Part shown: positions 25,187 to 33,466 of the stretch, piece after piece
How positions within the stretch are numbered: the stretch's first letter is position 1
Layout: every line of letters starts with the position of its first letter
Assembly: GCA_016841525.1 (NCBI GenBank)
Contig: JAENYZ010000001.1
Location: 930,001-994,000, forward strand
Origin: Anaerolineaceae bacterium
GTDB lineage: Bacteria > Chloroflexota > Anaerolineae > Anaerolineales > Anaerolineaceae
DNA length: 64,000 bases
Direction: 5' to 3'
Program-made: the position numbers and the translations under genes
The notes under the pieces: generated by a model
Database searches by the model: none
Told to the model about the DNA's origin: nothing
The model's input: the letters and a program-made list of their open reading frames with translations, nothing else

Positions 25187-26673
25187 TATATCACCATCCA
25201 GTTAATGACCTGCTCAATCCAATTTATCCATGGCGTTGGATAAACACCGATTATAAGGACCAAAAATGACAATATGCTTACAGGGATCAACAACCAATTT
25301 GATACTCGCTTTTTCGATGAAAGAAAGACAGGTGCCCTCAAATTATCAGTAGTTGTATCAAAAATCTTTACAATCATTGGAAGGTATCCCCCCAGACTGA
25401 TTACGGAACTGAGCACGAAAATCACAAGCCCTATGATGGACAATCTGTCTCCTGCTGTAATTGCTGTTGAGAAAATCATCCATTTTCCATTGAATCCAGC
25501 CAACAAAGGAATGCCCGCCAGACCAGCCAGTGCAATAGAGAAACAAACGGCTGGGAAAGGTAACTTTTTTGATATACCTGTAAGCAATATAATATCCTGT
25601 GTGCCATAATAATATTCAAAAATACCCACGCAAAGAAAAGCAAGAGATTTCATCCCCGCAATAACCAAGAATAGAAACAATCCTGCTGAAAAAGCTTGAT
25701 CAAGCCCATAATAAAAACCCATTCCAAGCCCAAACATTAAGTAGCCCGTTTGGCCAATGGAAGAAAAAGATAAGAATCGCCTGAGCAAAGACTGCCTGAG
25801 CATCCGCACTGCCCCAACTAGCATGTTCAGGCACCCAAACAGAATCAAGTACACACCAAGCTCCCGACTTGTCAGCCCTAAACGAAGACAAATCACCGGC
25901 ATGATGAATAACATGCTTTTCGACAAAACACCCGCGAGCAATCCACTCACAGAACTTGGGGCGTGGCCGTAAACATCCGGTACCCAGGTGTGAAGCGGTA
26001 CCACACCAGCCTTTAAGCTGAATCCCAATAGAAAACAGGCAGCTCCTATTCTTGTGAAGGTATCAATTAAAGGTAAAGGTTGGTATAAATGCATATCTCC
26101 GGTGCTTCTATACACAAAGTAAATACCCAGAAGCATCATCATCGTCCCAATGCTGCTCATGATCAGATATTTAAAGCCAGCTTTGATAGATATATCCCTT
26201 TGGAAGCGGAAGGCAATTAACGCGCTGGCAGCAATGGTCGTTAATTCTGTGAGAAGAAACAGGTTGAACAAATTTTTTGAAAGGAAAATACCCATCATCC
26301 CTGCCAAAGTCATCAGGATTAAAGGATAAAAGACCAGGTAACGGGGGTCTTTTGAAAGATATTCACCAGAAAATATGGTGATCAATGTGCTGATAAAAAT
26401 TGCAATGATCAAAATAAAGACACCATAAGCGTCAGGTTTGTAAACAATTCCGCCAAATGACTCCGTGCCGAAGTAGCTGTTCGGGTCTGCTGCAAGCACT
26501 GGCAGCCTTTGATGAAGAACGAGAAGCACAATTGAGGATCCAACCAATATCAATGCAGTCAAAAGGGATTCTATACGATTTTTTAAGTTCAATGTCCTGC
26601 TGACAACATATAAAAGGAATGCACCAATAATCAATATCCCTAGCGGGATTACCATTAAACTTTTATCCGACAT
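25186..26673 (-). CDS. Antiporter-like membrane subunit (NuoN/MrpD-like)
   Basis: 495 residues, about 14 helices. The Proton_antipo_M core is visible: FLLTELTTIAASALIAF (Glu of TM5), FSLKAGVVPLHTWVPDVYGHAPSSVSGLLAG (Lys of TM7 and the HxxxPDxxxxAPxxxS motif) and SSIGQTGYLMFGLGMGF. Such subunits move H+ or Na+ in complex I, Mrp antiporters and group 4 hydrogenases. Shares its start/stop base overlaps with both neighbours. Confidence 0.93.
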   Translation of the reverse strand: MSDKSLMVIPLGILIIGAFLLYVVSRTLNLKNRIESLLTALILVGSSIVLLVLHQRLPVLAADPNSYFGTESFGGIVYKPDAYGVFILIIAIFISTLITIFSGEYLSKDPRYLVFYPLILMTLAGMMGIFLSKNLFNLFLLTELTTIAASALIAFRFQRDISIKAGFKYLIMSSIGTMMMLLGIYFVYRSTGDMHLYQPLPLIDTFTRIGAACFLLGFSLKAGVVPLHTWVPDVYGHAPSSVSGLLAGVLSKSMLFIMPVICLRLGLTSRELGVYLILFGCLNMLVGAVRMLRQSLLRRFLSFSSIGQTGYLMFGLGMGFYYGLDQAFSAGLFLFLVIAGMKSLAFLCVGIFEYYYGTQDIILLTGISKKLPFPAVCFSIALAGLAGIPLLAGFNGKWMIFSTAITAGDRLSIIGLVIFVLSSVISLGGYLPMIVKIFDTTTDNLRAPVFLSSKKRVSNWLLIPVSILSFLVLIIGVYPTPWINWIEQVINWMVI

Positions 26674-28148
26674 TAATTCACCCCCCCGAAGATGCCTGCT
26701 AAACCTTTAATCGTCCACGCCATTAATGGCCCGGGCATCAAACCTTCGATGACTAAGAATGCTGTTACTGCAATGGTTGGAATGATCAAAGCTCGAGGGG
26801 ATTTAATTGCCAATCCTTCAGGTTTTGTCTCGCCAAAAAATATGCTTCCAAAAAACCTTAAAGCGTAGATCACTGTTAAAATTGAGCCAATTAGCGTGAT
26901 CACTGTTAAGGCAGTTGAGATATTCGACTCAAAACCCCCTGCAAAGATCATCCATTCACTATTGAATATCCCTAATGGGGGCATACCTGAAATACCCAAC
27001 ACTCCAATTGCCGCGCATACACAAAGCGCCGGAAACTTTTTCCCAAGCCCAGATATTTTTTCAATATCTCTTTCGCGTGCAAGGGATATGACTATGCCGA
27101 CGACCATAAACAACAAAGCTTTAACAATTGCATGATAAACAACATGCATAACTGAACCTTGCATGCCGCTGGCAGTAAGGGTACCTAACCCAAACAGGAT
27201 ATATCCCATCTGGCTGACTGAACTGTAGGCAATAATTCGCTTAACATCCTTTTCCGCCAAAGCCATTAAAGCCCCATAGACTTCAGAAATCAACCCGGCA
27301 ATCATCATCCAGATAGCAAAGTTTTGAAGTGTTTCCACCGGGAAAAGGGTGAAAGGAAAACGCAAAATACCATAGGTGCCCATAGATAACATTGCAGCTG
27401 CAAGGATGATCGTCACTGGCATAGGCGCAACCGTGTGCGCGTCTGGAAGCCAAATATGTAATGGGAAAATCGCCATTTTAACAGAGAAACCAATAATGAA
27501 GAATAATGTCAGAAATACCTGAACATTTTGTGCCAAAGAACTTGCCTGTTGTGTTAGCTCAGTCAAATTAGCAGTGCCAAAATTAATGTATAAAGTCACT
27601 AAACATACCAGGACCATCAAAGAGCCTAAATGTGTAATGATGAAGTACTTCAAAGCTACTTTGAACCGAATCTCGCCATGTCCCCATAGGAGGATCAATA
27701 ACACAGATGCAATCAACATCAATTCCCAAAAGACATAAAACAAAAAAACATCATTGGCAAGCGTTGTACCCGACATACCCAGACTGAACAACAACAATAA
27801 GGCATAATAATAATTGCTGTTCTTTTCACCAGTCTCCTCCCCCAGGGAATAAATCATCGCTGCCAATGTGACTAAAACCTCAGTCAATAAGAAAACCAGA
27901 GAGAGCCAATTTAAAGCCAGGCTGAAGGAAATGCTCATGTTTGGAATCCATCTCAGTGAGAAGATGATTTCACCTTTATTTCTTATAGAAGGTAATAAAA
28001 GTATAGGGATGAACAACGCAAAACCCTCACTGAGAATCCCAATTACTGCAGCCTGGTTTTTTGTCGCTCTTTGCCACAAGAGCAAAATCACAACACCTAA
28101 GATTGGAATAAGGGTGATACCCGGCAATAAAATGTCAAAGCTCATCAT
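26673..28148 (-). CDS. Antiporter-like membrane subunit (NuoM/MrpD-like)
   Basis: 491 residues, about 14 helices; the second of three paralogous pumps. Conserved parts: FYVFWELMLIASVLLILLWG (TM5 Glu), FSVKMAIFPLHIWLPDAHTVAPMPVTIILAAAMLSMGTYGILRF (TM7 Lys and the HxWLPDAHxxAPxPVT motif) and AYSSVSQMGYILFGLG. The best-conserved of the three, with all key charged residues. One-base overlap with the next gene (26673). Confidence 0.94.
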   Translation of the reverse strand: MMSFDILLPGITLIPILGVVILLLWQRATKNQAAVIGILSEGFALFIPILLLPSIRNKGEIIFSLRWIPNMSISFSLALNWLSLVFLLTEVLVTLAAMIYSLGEETGEKNSNYYYALLLLFSLGMSGTTLANDVFLFYVFWELMLIASVLLILLWGHGEIRFKVALKYFIITHLGSLMVLVCLVTLYINFGTANLTELTQQASSLAQNVQVFLTLFFIIGFSVKMAIFPLHIWLPDAHTVAPMPVTIILAAAMLSMGTYGILRFPFTLFPVETLQNFAIWMMIAGLISEVYGALMALAEKDVKRIIAYSSVSQMGYILFGLGTLTASGMQGSVMHVVYHAIVKALLFMVVGIVISLARERDIEKISGLGKKFPALCVCAAIGVLGISGMPPLGIFNSEWMIFAGGFESNISTALTVITLIGSILTVIYALRFFGSIFFGETKPEGLAIKSPRALIIPTIAVTAFLVIEGLMPGPLMAWTIKGLAGIFGGVN

Positions 28149-28157
28149 TTTTCCTCT

Positions 28158-29828
28158 CTACACCACGAGAATTAATACAAAGATTATCAATAAAAACAAA
28201 GGAATCCATACCAAATCCAGGCGCAGGTTTTTTCTAAGCACATTTTGCTCATATTTATCAAGGGAATTGAGGGCGTTATCCAGCAAGATTTCAGATTTTT
28301 GAGAAGGTTCAACCTCAAATTTTACAAATGTTCCTTCGGAAATTTTCATTAAAGTATTGCCACTCCAGGACCAGAACCTTTCCATTCCTTGTTCAACCTT
28401 GTCGCTTAACCAACCTGCAGATCCCTCAAGGACATCACTCAACCGATAAAATCCATTTGTAAAAATACCAATTTCAATCTTTTCATTTATCCATCTTGCC
28501 GAATCATTGAATGCGCGCCCCAAGGTATAAATCCCATTAGTAAAAATCGCAATCTCAAGATTTTTATTTATCCAAAGTGCACCTTTTTCAATCCAATGAA
28601 GTGATTTATCCCCCAAATACGTCTTTATTACTCTTACTCGGACATCACCCAATCTTAAGCGCTGATCTCTCAGAAAACCCCAAACCGCAACCAGAAGCGA
28701 AAATGTAGCCCAACCAAATATAAATGCCAGGGGCAGTTGATCTGAGCTAACAACAACAAAAGCCGTATTGATAATTAAGAACATCAGGGTCACAAATTTA
28801 TTAAAACCAGAAGAAAATAATTTACCTTGCAAATAATACATAAAACGGTAAAGAAGCAGCGCTGCAATTAAGTACTTGAGATGATCTTTCGGACCAAAAG
28901 CAGATGCAGCAAATAGAAAGCTCCCCGATAAACCGCCCATCAGTGAAAAATAATCAAAGCTGTGATGATCGAGAAAATCTAACAATAACGTCATTAGAAT
29001 CAAACCCCCACCTATCAAAACAACAAATGTTTTTATTTGTCCACTTGAATCAATTAAGGGCTGGATCCGGTACAGCAAATAGTAACCCAGCGAAGGCATA
29101 AGCATTCCTGAAACCCAAAAAGTTGCGCCATTTGACCCCTTGTGTGCGTGACGCATCCATAAGACAAATGGCCAAACCGCTGTCTTGACCAACACCGCAA
29201 GGAAGAAACCAGCAAATACCCACAACCGGACATTCAGTGGCAGTGTGACGGCAGTGTTTAACATATCTGTAATATTCAATGTGCCAGTGTAAGACTTGAG
29301 CAATAATATTGAAGCTAAAAGGCTCAGATCACCAAAACGCAAAATAACAAAAATGAGTGTAAAGCTTCTAAAAGTCACCTGATCCTTAAGCGATTTGAGT
29401 ACCATTAAGGCCGCGATCAAGCCCACAATATCCAGGGCAATATAACGAATCATAAATTGACCGCTGATAAAGGCAATAAACCCAAAAGAGATAGAAACGC
29501 ACAACAAAAGTGCAGTAATCCCTGAAATCTGATGCTTAGCATCATCATGTAAAAAGATCATGCCAATTAAAGACAACAATGATGCAAAAAATATCAACAA
29601 CGAGGCATTACTAATGCTGATTGAAATCTCCTCCACCATGAAGGACAAAGGTGTGATGATCTCTAATTCTCCAAATCGATATACCCAAAATATGCTAAAC
29701 AACAAACTCAGTGCTAAATACAGCAAGAACTTTTTTCTCATGACAGCATCAACAAATGCCAAGCCAAAGCCAACTAAAATTGGCAAAGAAAAAATTAATG
29801 CAATTAAGAATACAGACCCATCTACCAT
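28158..29828 (-). CDS. Divergent antiporter-like subunit (NuoL-like) with repeat-bearing C-terminal extension
   Basis: 556 residues. An antiporter-like core (about 1-380) keeps the lysine in FLAVLVKTAVWPFVLWMRHAHKGSNGATFWVSG, but the usual HxxLPxAxxxP motif is altered. After the core, residues 419-472 hold two 27-residue repeats starting WIN (WINKNLEIAIFTNGIYTLG, WINEKIEIGIFTNGFYRLS), then a related WLSDKVEQGMERF unit, an amphipathic stretch and a last membrane helix. The layout mimics the long lateral helix of NuoL that braces neighbouring pumps. First of the large pumps in the operon. Confidence 0.85.
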   Translation of the reverse strand: MVDGSVFLIALIFSLPILVGFGLAFVDAVMRKKFLLYLALSLLFSIFWVYRFGELEIITPLSFMVEEISISISNASLLIFFASLLSLIGMIFLHDDAKHQISGITALLLCVSISFGFIAFISGQFMIRYIALDIVGLIAALMVLKSLKDQVTFRSFTLIFVILRFGDLSLLASILLLKSYTGTLNITDMLNTAVTLPLNVRLWVFAGFFLAVLVKTAVWPFVLWMRHAHKGSNGATFWVSGMLMPSLGYYLLYRIQPLIDSSGQIKTFVVLIGGGLILMTLLLDFLDHHSFDYFSLMGGLSGSFLFAASAFGPKDHLKYLIAALLLYRFMYYLQGKLFSSGFNKFVTLMFLIINTAFVVVSSDQLPLAFIFGWATFSLLVAVWGFLRDQRLRLGDVRVRVIKTYLGDKSLHWIEKGALWINKNLEIAIFTNGIYTLGRAFNDSARWINEKIEIGIFTNGFYRLSDVLEGSAGWLSDKVEQGMERFWSWSGNTLMKISEGTFVKFEVEPSQKSEILLDNALNSLDKYEQNVLRKNLRLDLVWIPLFLLIIFVLILVV

Positions 29829-30166
29829 TATTTTTCCAAATAATCTAAAGACTTAGCTTCGGTAATGAATACTTTTTCCTGAGAATGTTTTGCAATCCGA
29901 ATAATCATCGTTAATGCCAGCCCAATCACAACGGCTTCAATAACAAGGGCGGATATCACCATAGATTGGGATAAAAACATGTCGTCCCTTTGCCATCCTG
30001 TAAATAACAAACCAAGGCTGACGCTTTGCAGCATTAATTTCAAGCCAACAAGCTGTCTAATAAAGCGTTTACGAAGGAAAAAACACAATAAGCCAATTGA
30101 GAATACAAGAACGACACAAATATGAACTAAAGAAATGATCCAATCAGACAACATAATCTCATTCAT
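29828..30166 (-). CDS. NuoK/MrpC-like membrane subunit
   Basis: 112 residues with three helices: VHICVVLVFSIGLLCFF, RQLVGLKLMLQSVSLGLLFTG and SQSMVISALVIEAVVIGLALTMIIRI. The central glutamate of the last helix (VIEAVVIGLAL) is the NuoK/MrpC hallmark and takes part in ion translocation. The start overlaps the previous gene by eight bases and the stop overlaps the next start. Confidence 0.88.
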   Translation of the reverse strand: MNEIMLSDWIISLVHICVVLVFSIGLLCFFLRKRFIRQLVGLKLMLQSVSLGLLFTGWQRDDMFLSQSMVISALVIEAVVIGLALTMIIRIAKHSQEKVFITEAKSLDYLEK

Positions 30167-30392
30167 TTTCTTCGTCCTCTATTGGCAATATTGCCGCAAT
30201 TCCAAGAGCCCCTGAGAATACCAGCAATACCTGTACAATCAAATCCAACCCGCGTTGATCCCAAAACCAGGCTTGAAAGCTTGTTGTCATTCCCTCTGTA
30301 TCCAGATTTTTGTTCAAAAGCATGAACAAAGCCCAGCCAGAAACAATAATTAAAATCGTGAAAATGATCATTAATTTACGTGATCGGTTCAT
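30159..30392 (-). CDS. MbhE/MrpB-like small membrane subunit
   Basis: 77 residues, two helices flanking an exterior loop with NKNLDTEGMTTSF and WDQRGLDLIVQVLLVFSGALGIAAIL. The pattern of a loop and then an RGxDxxxQ helix resembles MbhE or the N-terminal piece of MrpB in Mrp-type antiporters. It overlaps both neighbours by a few bases. Confidence 0.75.
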   Translation of the reverse strand: MNRSRKLMIIFTILIIVSGWALFMLLNKNLDTEGMTTSFQAWFWDQRGLDLIVQVLLVFSGALGIAAILPIEDEENE

Positions 30393-30652
30393 TCCTGGAT
30401 AACCTCATCAACAGCGCTTTCTGTGACACTATTTGCAATAATAAATAAAACACTGATCAGACCAGCACCAACACTCAGCTCAAAAGCGCCAGCAAACGGC
30501 GCATCCAAAACAAAAAATATGATTGAGAGGACAACGCTGCCCAAACCTATTGCTGTAATAATGACGATTAAGTTTCTTGCCAGTAAAACAAGAATGGAGG
30601 TTATCAGAAATCCTGATAGCAAGACTAGAATGATCCCTTCAAATGCGGTCAT
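30389..30652 (-). CDS. DUF4040/MbhD-like membrane subunit (first gene of the hydrogenase operon)
   Basis: 87 residues, three helices. LARNLIVIITAIGLGSVVLSIIFFVLDAPFAGAFELSVGAGLISVLFI matches the DUF4040 (MnhB/MbhD) helix pair, with DAP...E..VGAGL the conserved core. AGGAGGT stands just before the ATG, the best ribosome binding site of the operon, marking it as the first gene. Stop overlaps the next start. Confidence 0.85.
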   Translation of the reverse strand: MTAFEGIILVLLSGFLITSILVLLARNLIVIITAIGLGSVVLSIIFFVLDAPFAGAFELSVGAGLISVLFIIANSVTESAVDEVIQE

Positions 30653-31017
30653 ACGACCTCCTGCTTACGCGAGAGAATTCAATGAGTTCGTGAACTCACT
30701 GCAATGTTGTTTTTTGATTTTAAATAATAAAAAGGCTTACACAATAAAGAAACTATCCTGAGGTCAAGTCGCTTCCGTTGACAGCTCCCAGTTTTTCTGC
30801 AACGGTTAACGCCTCGGTAAAACGGCTCGACGAGGGTCTACTAAATTATATTGAATATGGAAAACTCTGTCAAATAATTTAGGTAGGTCAGTATTGTTAT
30901 ATTTTTATCAGAATTCCCGGGAAATAGTAGAAAGAGACCAAGGATGCCGGTAAAATTATATTAATGTAGGATTTACTATTTTTTCAAACATAAATCAAAT
31001 TGAAACGGAGAAAACAC
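30653..31017. promoter_or_regulatory. Divergent intergenic region between hydrogenase operon and dps
   Basis: 365 bases expected to hold both promoters. On the minus strand TTGACC (near 30765) is followed by A+T-rich sequence at about -10 distance, a weak match. No riboswitch or palindromic operator was recognised. Confidence 0.35.
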
Positions 31018-31458
31018 ATGAACAAAGATCTATTCGAAAAATTAAACAAGTACCTGGCTGATACTGGCGTAATGTACATCAAGCTGCATAACCTGCACTG
31101 GAATGTTTATGGTGCGCAATTCAAACCTGTCCATGAATATCTTGAAGAACTTTACGACGGGTTCACAGAGAATATGGATGCAATCGCCGAACTTATCCGA
31201 ATGCATGGTGAATACCCCGCTGCTTCACTGGCAGATTTCTTGAAAATCAGTGATGTTAAAGAGCTTCCCACTCAGAAGGTTGCTGTAAAAGAGGCGCTCT
31301 CCATCGTTTTAGAAGATTTGAAAGCTCTGGACAAAGAAGCCAAAGAAATTCGATCAACTGCAGATGAAGATGATCTATTTGATGTCGTTGCCATGATGGA
31401 AGATCATTGCGCGAATTATCAGAAGACAATCTGGTTCATAAGCTCAATGCTTGTCTAA
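31018..31458 (+). CDS. dps: Dps-family ferritin-like DNA-protecting protein
   Basis: 146 residues from ATG 31018, with CGGAG upstream; an earlier in-frame TTG is part of the leader. The ferroxidase signature is clear: KLHNLHWNVYGAQFKPVHEYLEELYDGFTENMDAIAELI with the H..HW..........H...E..Y motif, then a second helical pair EDHCANYQKTIWFISSML. Dps dodecamers store iron and consume peroxide, shielding DNA in anaerobes exposed to air. Single gene, divergent from the hydrogenase operon. Followed by a palindromic element and a terminator. Confidence 0.92.
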   Translation: MNKDLFEKLNKYLADTGVMYIKLHNLHWNVYGAQFKPVHEYLEELYDGFTENMDAIAELIRMHGEYPAASLADFLKISDVKELPTQKVAVKEALSIVLEDLKALDKEAKEIRSTADEDDLFDVVAMMEDHCANYQKTIWFISSMLV

Positions 31459-31483
31459 TTAAAATCAAAAAATTAATAATTGT

Positions 31484-31511
31484 GTAGAGGCTCGGCATGC
31501 CGAGCCCCTAC
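31484..31511. repeat. 28-bp palindromic intergenic element
   Basis: GTAG(A)GGCTCGGC / GCCGAGCC(C)CTAC, a near-perfect palindrome with GTAG/CTAC ends, of the type scattered in Chloroflexi and cyanobacterial genomes. Directly after dps; might also work as a terminator although no T run follows. Confidence 0.6.
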
Positions 31512-31539
31512 GAGTTTAATGATGGAAGATTTTCATTTC

Positions 31540-31576
31540 GAGGATAAGATTCAAACCTGCCAATACCCATTGGTAC
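31540..31576 (-). repeat. Degenerate tRNA-Ser 3'-half copy 1
   Basis: On the minus strand GTACCAATGGGTATTGGCAG followed by GTTTGAATC matches the variable arm and T-arm of the tRNA-Ser at 31751-31838, but the acceptor part has decayed. Confidence 0.55.
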
Positions 31577-31591
31577 TTTCTAAGTTTTAAT

Positions 31592-31627
31592 AAAAACCAA
31601 AATCGCCCAACGAATATTGAGCGATTT
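31592..31627 (-). terminator. Hairpin with T tract on the minus strand
   Basis: Stem AAATCGC/GCGATTT (31600-31606, 31621-31627) followed on the minus strand by TGGTTTTTATT; lies between the two tRNA-like copies. Confidence 0.5.
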
Positions 31628-31663
31628 ATAAATCCCAGCAGAGAGGGCTGCGAAGCGCTCCCG

Positions 31664-31702
31664 CAGGGAGTGGGATTCAAACCTGCCAATACCCGTTGGT
31701 AC
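31664..31702 (-). repeat. Degenerate tRNA-Ser 3'-half copy 2
   Basis: On the minus strand GTACCAACGGGTATTGGCAG, then GTTTGAATCCCACTCCC, clearly akin to the tRNA-Ser 3' half just upstream (GTACC...GGGTAC, GGTTCGAATCCCACTC). No 5' half. Suggests past integration or slippage at this tRNA gene. Confidence 0.6.
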
Positions 31703-31718
31703 AAGCATTTAACAACAA

Positions 31719-31746
31719 ACCGCCCCATAAAAGGGCGGTGTTTTTT
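31719..31746 (+). terminator. Rho-independent terminator (plus strand, also plausible for tRNA-Ser)
   Basis: Stem ACCGCCC (31719-31725) / GGGCGGT (31733-31739) with six T after it on the plus strand. On the minus strand the same hairpin follows the tRNA-Ser gene, with a weaker T tract. Confidence 0.8.
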
Positions 31747-31750
31747 CTAG

Positions 31751-31838
31751 CGGAGAGAGTGGGATTCGAACCCACGGTACCCAAAGGGTACACGCGCTCT
31801 CCAGGCGCGCGCATTAGGCCGGACTATGCTATCTCTCC
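31751..31838 (-). tRNA. tRNA-Ser (anticodon GGA)
   Basis: 88 bases on the minus strand. Acceptor GGAGAGA pairs with TCTCTCC, discriminator G. Anticodon arm CGCGC-CTGGAGA-GCGCG gives anticodon GGA (codons UCC/UCU). Long variable arm GTACC-CTTT-GGGTAC marks a class II tRNA-Ser, T-arm GTGGGTTCGAATCCCAC. CCA is not encoded. Degenerate 3'-half copies follow downstream. Confidence 0.95.
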
Positions 31839-31972
31839 AATGCCTGAATAAGTTCTCGTTATTCAGTTTTTCAAGCGAGAAAAATTATACCAGACACCAA
31901 TAAACTTGTTAAGAGCGAGCCGCAATTTGCAACTTTTTATCCACATCATCGTATATTATATTGGAGGTAATA

Positions 31973-32200
31973 ATGACAGAACATAATAAAAAACGTGTCC
32001 ACTGGCTCTTGTATCCTTTTTGGTTGATATGGCGCCTGGTGATCTGGATCATTGAAGCAACCGGCCGCTTAATTGGTGCCGTTCTGGGGCTTGTGCTGAT
32101 GATTGTGGGTGTGGTTGTTTCACTCACCGTGGTCGGTGCAATTGTCGGCATCCCCCTGGTCATCTTTGGCTTTATGCTGCTTGTTCGCAGTCTCTTTTAA
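31973..32200 (+). CDS. Small two-helix membrane protein
   Basis: 75 residues from ATG 31973 with GGAGG at good spacing. A basic, Trp-rich start (KKRVHWLLYPFWLIWRLVIWIIEATGRLIG) is followed by a long Gly/Val-rich hydrophobic hairpin GAVLGLVLMIVGVVVSLTVVGAIVGIPLVIFGFMLLVRSLF. Likely inserted in the membrane as two helices. Single gene; no family assigned. Confidence 0.7.
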   Translation: MTEHNKKRVHWLLYPFWLIWRLVIWIIEATGRLIGAVLGLVLMIVGVVVSLTVVGAIVGIPLVIFGFMLLVRSLF

Positions 32201-32253
32201 ACAGGATCAAAAGCGCTAAATTGGATGATCGTCCAAAATTTTTATAATTGATC

Positions 32254-33285
32254 TCATTCTATTGCGGTTGACCATGTCAAAAAGTGTATTGAGAGCTGCC
32301 CTGCCAGAAAATCCTCAAACAAAAACCAACCGGGTAATCCCTCTGAGGACTTAAAACACACATACGTCCCAATTGGCAATTCCTGGTAATTGAGGGGGTC
32401 TTCTGAAAATTTTGCGGAAATACACTCATTATATCTGGGTACGGTTTCGCCCATAACCAGCCATTCAAGGCCGTTCATTGTTGAAAGGGTATGGGCAGGT
32501 TCTGCACCTTGCTGATAGAGAAAGTCTGCTTCGGTAACGTTTACGGGATTGATCACCCCTGTGTCAAGATCCAATTGATCCTGGTTGTTTAATAAGACTT
32601 CCCCCGTCAGGTAGACCATGGGTGTCAGGGTCACCGTCGGTGTTACTCCAGGGGTGCTGGTGATGGATGCAACAACTTCTATTTGCACCCAGAATGGCGC
32701 ATCACCATTGGGACCAATCCCAAACAAATCCCCACGAGGATCAAGCAGCATCCAATTTCCCTGGTATAAGCCTGAAGAAGCCGGCGCCTCCATATCCACT
32801 GTGATGTCGATCACTTCACCAGGTTCAACTTCAGCTGAAAGGAAATGGCTTTGGATAGCATCCATGCTATTCCCCGAGAAAAAAGTGACGGTATACTGGC
32901 GTGTCCAGGTACAGCGCCCCACATTTTCAAGTCGCCAGGTCTTTGAAAATGTTTCGCCGGGAATCATCACCGTCCCATCCGGGATTGTTACATCAATGGG
33001 GTGACCGGCGGCCGCCATATTACAAACTTGCTCAGGCGTTGGAGAATGAACAGGGGGGCGCGTTCGATCCAGGGTAGCTACTGCAGTCCAGGTATGAACC
33101 GGCGCCAACGTTTGTGTTGGGACAACAACCTGAGCTTGAGTTTGAATATAATCGGAAGTTGCCAGGCTGACAGCCGTTTCATTCAATTTATCTGCGTCCA
33201 ATGTAGGGATGCTCACAGGTGTATTGGCTGGCACACAGGAAGCCAAAAGAAGCAGTAAAATGCAAAAGTAAAAAGTTTTCTTCAT
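32254..33285 (-). CDS. Lipoprotein with NBR1-like Ig domain
   Basis: 343 residues from ATG 33285 (MKKTFYFC). Lipobox LLASC gives an acylated Cys. Residues about 100-215 form an NBR1-like immunoglobulin domain (IPDGTVMIPGETFSKTWRLE, VGRCTWTRQYTV, VDMEAPASSGLYQGNWMLLDP, FGIGPNGDAPFWVQI), a domain found in many Anaerolineae exported proteins, perhaps for binding at the cell surface. A Thr/Pro/Val spacer is followed by a C-terminal domain with two cysteines (NECISAKF, TYVCFKSSEG). Role unknown, probably envelope. Confidence 0.8.
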   Translation of the reverse strand: MKKTFYFCILLLLLASCVPANTPVSIPTLDADKLNETAVSLATSDYIQTQAQVVVPTQTLAPVHTWTAVATLDRTRPPVHSPTPEQVCNMAAAGHPIDVTIPDGTVMIPGETFSKTWRLENVGRCTWTRQYTVTFFSGNSMDAIQSHFLSAEVEPGEVIDITVDMEAPASSGLYQGNWMLLDPRGDLFGIGPNGDAPFWVQIEVVASITSTPGVTPTVTLTPMVYLTGEVLLNNQDQLDLDTGVINPVNVTEADFLYQQGAEPAHTLSTMNGLEWLVMGETVPRYNECISAKFSEDPLNYQELPIGTYVCFKSSEGLPGWFLFEDFLAGQLSIHFLTWSTAIE

Positions 33286-33466
33286 GATTGCGGTTATTAT
33301 CACCTATTTATTTTCAAATTAGATTCTACCCTAAAGGACTGAATGCAAAGGTGCCAATTATAGCCTATACCCCAAAGCTTGTCAGGAATTGAAGATTAAA
33401 GTATAGTTCTAAAATCAAGCCGATCTACTGACCTCTACAACCAAAGTGCTTATAGAAAATAAAATC

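Noticed and set aside
31484-31750. A second complete tRNA gene next to tRNA-Ser
   Set aside because: Only 3' halves are present; no D-arm or anticodon arm can be formed in either copy.
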